The notes beneath the pieces were generated by a model that searched no databases, was not told the DNA's origin, and saw only the letters and a program-made list of their open reading frames with translations. This document shows positions 52,887-57,212 of a stretch of 57,212 nucleotides of DNA, piece after piece. The translations under genes and the position numbers were made by a program. Source of the DNA: Hydrogenispora ethanolica (GTDB taxonomy: Bacteria; Bacillota; UBA4882; UBA8346); NCBI RefSeq assembly GCF_004340685.1, contig NZ_SLUN01000037.1, forward strand, positions 1 through 57,212, read 5' to 3'. How positions within the stretch are numbered: the first letter of the stretch is position 1; the number at the start of each line of letters is the position of its first letter.

Positions 52887-55261
52887 TGGGACTGCTGTTC
52901 AAAAAATTATGGCGTGACGTCAAGGAAGCCAAAGGCCAGTTCGTCTCGATCCTAGTCGTGATCGTCATCGGCGTGCTGTTTTACACCAGTCTGAACTCGA
53001 CCTTGCGCAATCTGCGTTTCACCAGTGAACGCTATTTTACAGCCTACCGTCTGGCCGATCTCTGGATCAGCTTTCAAAAAGCCCCGGAAAACGTGGCAGG
53101 GCGGATCCGCAGCCTGCCCGGAGTGAAGCTGGCCAGTGGCCGGGTGGTGAAGGACCAGCAGATCGAGATCGCCGGACATGACGCCATCATCCGGATCATC
53201 ACCCTGCCGGATCGCCGCAGCGAGGTCGTGAACGATGTCATGCTCAAAGCCGGCCGTTATTTCTCGGAAGGCGAGAGCAATCAGTGCCTGGTTTCCGAGG
53301 CTTTCTTCCGGGCGCAGCGCTTGCGGTTCGGCTCCTATCTGGAACCGATCATCAACGGCAACCGGGTCAAACTGAAAGTGATCGGCGTGGTCAAGAGTCC
53401 CGAGTATGTTTACGAACTCCGGGACGGCAGCGAGATGATCCCCGATCCGGACCGTTTTGGCATCGTCTATCTGAAGCAGTCCTACGGTCAGGCGATGCTG
53501 GATTTTAACGGCTCCTTAAACGAAGTGTCGGTGCTCCTAAAAGACGGGGTCGACCCCGAGCCGGTCCGGCGCAAGCTCGAGAAGACCTTGGAGCGTTACG
53601 GCTTGATCGAGACGACCTTAAAAAAGGATCAACTCAGTTATAATACGTTTTCCGGTGAGATCGAACAGTTGACCGCGCTCAGCGGAGTCTTCCCGATGAT
53701 CTTCCTGCTGGTGGCGGCGGCGATTATTTACATCACCATGACCCGGATCATCGAGAACCAGCGGCTGCAGATCGGCACCATGAAAGCTTTGGGTTACGGA
53801 AACGGAGCGATCATGGTCCATTATCTGTCCTATGCGGTGCTGGTCGGGCTGGCGGGCAGCATTTTGGGTTCGGGGGCCGGTATCTACCTCGGCGGACTGC
53901 TGATGCAGGTCTATAACGAAGTCTATCAATTGCCCCTGGAACAGATGAAGATTCATTACGATCTGATCCTGCCGGCATCCCTGCTCACACTGTGCTTTTG
54001 CCTGCTGGCCGGGTACAATTCCTGCAAAAACGAGCTCAAGCTGCCGCCGGCCGAATCGATGCGGCCGAAAGCGCCAAAGTCGGGAACCAAAACCTGGATC
54101 GAGCGGATCGGCCCGCTATGGCGGAATTTCAGTTTCAGCTGGAAGATCATCCTGCGAAACCTGTTCCGCTACAAAAGGCGGGCGTTGCTCACCTCCATCG
54201 GGATCATCTGCGCCACCGCGCTTTTATTGACCGCGGTCGGCCTGAATGACTCCATCGGCTTTTTGGTGGACCAACAGTATTCGACCATTCAACGCTACGA
54301 TCTGAAAGCGACCTTTGACACCATGCTGGCCCCGGCTGAGCTGAGTTATATCCGGAGCCTGCCGCATGTCACCCGGATGGAGCCGGTGACGGAGATCGGC
54401 GTTGAAATCCGCCATGGCTGGCGGACGAAGAAAGCCGGACTGACCGGCCTCATCCGGGACTCCCGGCTCTACCGGGTGGTGGACCGCAGCGGCGCGCCGG
54501 TGACGATCCCGGCCGGCGGCGTCTTAATCCCCGAAAAGCTGGGGCAGATCCTGGGCGCCGGGTTGGGCGATGTGGTGCAGCTCCGGCCCTTATGGCCGGG
54601 CCGCAACGAGGAACGGTATCAGAAAGAGGTCTGGATCAAGGGGGTCGTCTCCCAATATGTCGGGCAGAGCGTCTATAGCCTGCCGGATTTTTGCGGGAGG
54701 CTGCTGGAGGAGGACCAGATCGCCAACGGGGTCATGCTGCAACTGGATCACCCCGGCGAGCAGGCCAAAGTCATCGCCAAACTGAAAGAGATGCCGACCG
54801 TGGCCGCGATCCAATCCCGGAGCGACGCCGTGGCCAATCTCCAGGAAGCGCTGCAACAATCGGCCTTTTCGATCGGGTTTATGATCCTGGCCAGCGGCGC
54901 GCTGGCTTTCGCGGTGATCTATAATATCACGACCATTAACATTTTTGAACGCCGCCGCGAATTGGCCACCTTGAAGGTTCTTGGCTTTACCAACCCCGAA
55001 ATGCGGCAGTTAATCTTCAATGAAAATCTGATCATTACAGCGTTGGCGGCCGGGGCCGGCTTGCTGCTGGGCCGGTCCTTGCTGAACTGGATCGTGGTGG
55101 AGTCCGCCACCGACAATATGAGCTTTCCGGCGATATTGAATCAATCCAGTTATCTCGTGGCCCTGGTGCTGATCTTCGCTTTTACCGTCTCCGCCAACCT
55201 GATTCTCATGCGCAAAGTGCATGCCGTCAACATGGTGGAGGCCCTGAAAAGCAGCGAATAA
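52880..55261 (+). CDS. ABC transporter permease with two FtsX domains
   Basis: 793 residues. One helix near residues 18-37 is followed by a large MacB-type periplasmic domain. Then comes an FtsX three-helix block at about 270-390 (ALSGVFPMIFLLVAAAIIYITMTRI start), another helix at 430-450, a second extracytoplasmic domain and a final FtsX block at 655-785. It belongs to the mechanotransmission exporters of the MacB/DUF214 type. The ATP-binding subunit and adaptor flank it. The start overlaps the ATPase gene. Confidence 0.9.
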   Translation: MVMGLLFKKLWRDVKEAKGQFVSILVVIVIGVLFYTSLNSTLRNLRFTSERYFTAYRLADLWISFQKAPENVAGRIRSLPGVKLASGRVVKDQQIEIAGHDAIIRIITLPDRRSEVVNDVMLKAGRYFSEGESNQCLVSEAFFRAQRLRFGSYLEPIINGNRVKLKVIGVVKSPEYVYELRDGSEMIPDPDRFGIVYLKQSYGQAMLDFNGSLNEVSVLLKDGVDPEPVRRKLEKTLERYGLIETTLKKDQLSYNTFSGEIEQLTALSGVFPMIFLLVAAAIIYITMTRIIENQRLQIGTMKALGYGNGAIMVHYLSYAVLVGLAGSILGSGAGIYLGGLLMQVYNEVYQLPLEQMKIHYDLILPASLLTLCFCLLAGYNSCKNELKLPPAESMRPKAPKSGTKTWIERIGPLWRNFSFSWKIILRNLFRYKRRALLTSIGIICATALLLTAVGLNDSIGFLVDQQYSTIQRYDLKATFDTMLAPAELSYIRSLPHVTRMEPVTEIGVEIRHGWRTKKAGLTGLIRDSRLYRVVDRSGAPVTIPAGGVLIPEKLGQILGAGLGDVVQLRPLWPGRNEERYQKEVWIKGVVSQYVGQSVYSLPDFCGRLLEEDQIANGVMLQLDHPGEQAKVIAKLKEMPTVAAIQSRSDAVANLQEALQQSAFSIGFMILASGALAFAVIYNITTINIFERRRELATLKVLGFTNPEMRQLIFNENLIITALAAGAGLLLGRSLLNWIVVESATDNMSFPAILNQSSYLVALVLIFAFTVSANLILMRKVHAVNMVEALKSSE

Positions 55262-55285
55262 TTGCGAACGGAGAAGGTGCTTGGC

Positions 55286-56362
55286 ATGACCAAAAAGAAA
55301 ATTCTGCTCTCCTGCTTGGGGGTTGCCGTCTTAGCCCTGGCTTTATTCTATCAGCTCAACCAGAGCGTTCCCGTAGAGGCCCTGCGGATCCGGCACGGTA
55401 TCATCCGGCAGTACGTGGAGGACACCGGCGTGGTCAAATCGCAAGGGAGCCAGAGCGTGTATCTGGAAAACGGGGGCCGGATCGCCGCCATCTTCGTGAA
55501 GGAAGGCGACCGGGTCCGTCCCGGCGATCTGCTGCTGCGCATAGATCCGACCGATATCCGCTTGGCCGAGGTCGCCGCCCAGCAGGCCGGAATCGCCTTT
55601 GACACGGCCCGGCGGGACTGGGAGAAGTCGGAGAAGCTCTACCGGCTCGGCGCGATCAGTAAAAAGGAACGCGACGATTCCCAAGCCGCCTATCAAACGG
55701 CCGCCGCCTCTCGGGAATCGGCGCAACTGGCCCTGGGCAGGCAACGCCAGAACCTGATCGTCCGTGCGCCCCTCCAGGGAATGGTCCTCCAAAAGATGGT
55801 CGATCCCAACCAGGTGGTGGCCACCGGCGATGCCGCCTTTGTGATCGGAGAACCGCAGCGTTTGGAGGTCGAGGTGGATATCCTGGCCGACGACGTGGTG
55901 AAGGTACAACCCGGGAACGCGGTGACCATCAGCGGCCAGGCCGCCGGGGACGCCAAGCTGCCGGGGGTGGTGACCAAGGTGGCTCCCATGGCTAAAAACA
56001 TCGTCTCCTCGCTGGGGGTCAACCAGAAACGGGCCACCGTGACCATTGCCTTCACCGGCGCCACCGGTCCGTTGAAACCCGGCTACGATGTGGATGTGCG
56101 GATCACGACCCGGACCCGGACGGGGACGGTGGCGGTTCCGCTCAGCGCCGTTTTTGATTTGAGAGGGAAGAATTGCGTCTTTGTCATCGAAAAGGAGCGC
56201 GCCCGGTTGCGGCCGGTCCAAACCGGGATCGAAAACGATGAGGCGATCGAAATCCGCGCGGGCCTCAAACCCGGGGAGTGGGTTCTGGCCAAACCGGATA
56301 ATGCGCTGAAAGAGGGGATGAAAGTCAAGATCCAGCAGCCTGTCGCGGCAGTGAAAATGTGA
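55286..56362 (+). CDS. HlyD/MacA-type periplasmic adaptor
   Basis: 358 residues from ATG 55286 (GGAGAAGGTG at 55270-55279). The longer frame from TTG 55262 is less likely. An N-terminal anchor helix (ILLSCLGVAVLALALFYQL) is followed by lipoyl halves (SVYLENGGRIAAIFVKEGDRV and LIVRAPLQGMVLQKMVDPNQ). A short coiled coil (QAGIAFDTARRDWEKSEKLY) lies between. A barrel domain completes it. With the ATPase and permease this is a MacAB-like system; no dedicated TolC gene is beside it, so the channel at 12503 or another could serve. Confidence 0.9.
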   Translation: MTKKKILLSCLGVAVLALALFYQLNQSVPVEALRIRHGIIRQYVEDTGVVKSQGSQSVYLENGGRIAAIFVKEGDRVRPGDLLLRIDPTDIRLAEVAAQQAGIAFDTARRDWEKSEKLYRLGAISKKERDDSQAAYQTAAASRESAQLALGRQRQNLIVRAPLQGMVLQKMVDPNQVVATGDAAFVIGEPQRLEVEVDILADDVVKVQPGNAVTISGQAAGDAKLPGVVTKVAPMAKNIVSSLGVNQKRATVTIAFTGATGPLKPGYDVDVRITTRTRTGTVAVPLSAVFDLRGKNCVFVIEKERARLRPVQTGIENDEAIEIRAGLKPGEWVLAKPDNALKEGMKVKIQQPVAAVKM

Positions 56363-56393
56363 TGGGGTAAAGGCCGGGAAGCTTTACAGCGAC

Positions 56394-56430
56394 AATGCTT
56401 TTTGCTACAATAACAGCAAAAGCATTTCGA
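56394..56430 (+). terminator. Hairpin after the MacAB-like operon
   Basis: AATGCTTTTTGCT (56394-56406) pairs with AGCAAAAGCATT (56415-56426), with one bulged T and no clear T tail. The following 210 bp up to 56639 hold no gene; GAGTTTTT-CA-AAAAACTC near 56470-56488 is another small hairpin. Confidence 0.55.
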
Positions 56431-56639
56431 AAACGTCCTTGCATTGCAGCGGGTTGCCGATGGCGGAGGGAGTTTTTCAAAAAACTCTCAAAGCCGTAGC
56501 TTGATTGTCGGTTCGTAAGATCAAAAGATTGGCGCGGCTTCGCTTTGGAAGCCGGGGTTTCGGAGGAAAACCGAGCGCAGAGAATCTTTCCATCTTATGC
56601 CGTTCTGCTTGGGGGCGAACCGGTTGAGGAGTGAAACGC

Positions 56640-57080
56640 GTGTCCCAATCATCGCTCGGTTATATCATCGGTGGAATTATTCCAGCCATCCTGCTGGGGA
56701 TTTACAGCATCATTCAAAAATACGCCTCGGAGCGCGGCGTCGGTCCGGGAACCCTGTTGATCTTCATCGGGATCGGTTCCATTCTGGTGGGTCTGGTATA
56801 CTCGGGGATCACCCGCGAGTCCACCCTTACGTTGCCCAACGCCGGGATCGGGCTGTTGACCGGGGTCTGCTGGGCTTTGGCGACGACCTTGATTCAGGTG
56901 GCGATGTACCATTTTCAGATGCCCGTCAGCAAACTGGTGCCGCTGTTCAACATGAACACACTGGTCGCCGTGGGCCTGGGTCTGGTGTTTTTTCAAGAAT
57001 GGTCGGTCGTCAACGGGTTCAGGCTGTCCATCGCCGCGGTGCTGGTGGTCGCGGGCGGAATCCTGGCGGCGAACTCTTGA
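56640..57080 (+). CDS. EamA-like half-size membrane transporter
   Basis: 146 residues from GTG 56640, with GAGGAG (56626-56631) eight bases before. An in-frame GTG 56631 overlaps that site. About five hydrophobic segments form a single EamA domain (GYIIGGIIPAILLGIYSIIQKY, then LLTGVCWALATTLIQVAMYHF and LVPLFNMNTLVAVGLGLVFF). It is half the size of the full carrier at 6276 and would have to dimerise. The WALATTLIQVA and PLFNMNT features recall GRP or EmrE-like small transporters. Substrate unknown. Confidence 0.8.
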   Translation: MSQSSLGYIIGGIIPAILLGIYSIIQKYASERGVGPGTLLIFIGIGSILVGLVYSGITRESTLTLPNAGIGLLTGVCWALATTLIQVAMYHFQMPVSKLVPLFNMNTLVAVGLGLVFFQEWSVVNGFRLSIAAVLVVAGGILAANS

Positions 57081-57117
57081 ACGGATCCTCAGCGCCGCGA
57101 AAATAGTGTTTCGAAGC

Positions 57118-57173
57118 AAGGGGCTGTTGCAAAATGAACATGTAAGTTCATTTCCAACAGCCCCTTTTTTTGC
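57118..57173 (+). terminator. Terminator after the half-size transporter
   Basis: AAGGGGCTGTTG (57118-57129) pairs with CAACAGCCCCTT (57155-57166). The inner AAATGAAC/GTTCATTT pair extends the stem, and a run of T follows. Confidence 0.9.
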
Positions 57174-57186
57174 TTACAAAGAAATT

Positions 57187-57206
57187 GCGGGCTCCGCAGA
57201 GCCCGC
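57187..57206. repeat. Perfect 8-bp hairpin at the window end
   Basis: GCGGGCTC (57187-57194) and GAGCCCGC (57199-57206) around CGCA. It may be the start of a terminator for a convergent gene beyond the window. Confidence 0.5.
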
Positions 57207-57212
57207 AAAAGC

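Overview
The window looks like chromosomal DNA of a spore-former-lineage Bacillota that has an outer membrane (a diderm Bacillota; a Limnochordia or Hydrogenispora-like lineage is possible, but this is only a guess). The Gram-positive traits are strong AGGAGG ribosome sites, LexA boxes of the CGAAC-N4-GTTCG type, AbrB-type small regulators, and ROK and TetR regulators. The diderm traits are a complete RND pump with a TolC-like channel, and a patatin-POTRA-barrel protein of the PlpD type. Coding DNA is moderately GC-rich. Several intergenic stretches and one TetR gene are clearly AT-rich. No rRNA, tRNA, transposase, integrase or CRISPR array was found.

Layout. (1) 0.35-3.4 kb: polar amino-acid ABC transporter. 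(2) 3.8-4.9 kb: two tandem paralogous small proteins with cysteine-rich tails and a shared leader. (3) 5.2-7.2 kb: TrmB-type regulator, TIGR04076-like protein and EamA transporter. (4) 7.4-16 kb: TetR, RND adaptor, RND permease, TolC and PlpD-like phospholipase, with repeated operators around the regulator. (5) 16-19.6 kb: AbrB/zinc-ribbon plus 82-aa protein cassette, then a gene-poor interval. That interval holds a 21-bp-period array studded with DnaA-box-like sequences, a 118-bp inverted-repeat element and the first copy of a ~520-bp highly structured repeat followed by a broken small gene. (6) 19.7-26.8 kb: two glycoside hydrolases convergent with a sugar ABC transporter. (7) 26.9-28.3 kb: a second 21-bp array, a second copy of the structured repeat and a second broken small gene. 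(8) 28.7-37.7 kb: a catabolic cluster of permease, HyuA-type hydantoinase/oxoprolinase, HExxH protein, FAD oxidoreductase, ROK regulator, PfkB kinase and SIS protein. (9) 38.1-40.9 kb: class C serine hydrolase, a self-regulated AT-rich TetR gene and a second AbrB/zinc-ribbon plus 82-aa cassette. (10) 41-43.2 kb: radical-SAM DNA repair pair behind a promoter bracketed by two LexA boxes. (11) 43.2-47.8 kb: Hsp20, DnaJ-type co-chaperone and ClpB. (12) 48-57.2 kb: MFS transporter, HMA-like protein, small proteins, twin 46-codon ORFs, TetR with a MacB-like exporter and HlyD adaptor, and a small EamA-like protein.

The most unusual content is non-coding. A 118-bp inverted-repeat element has two copies of equal length with compensatory stem changes. 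An intergenic repeat family of about 137 bp twice supplies a stop codon to a neighbouring gene. Two unrelated 21-bp arrays each precede a copy of the structured repeat, which is followed by a decayed small gene. All function calls come from reading the sequence; no database search was run.
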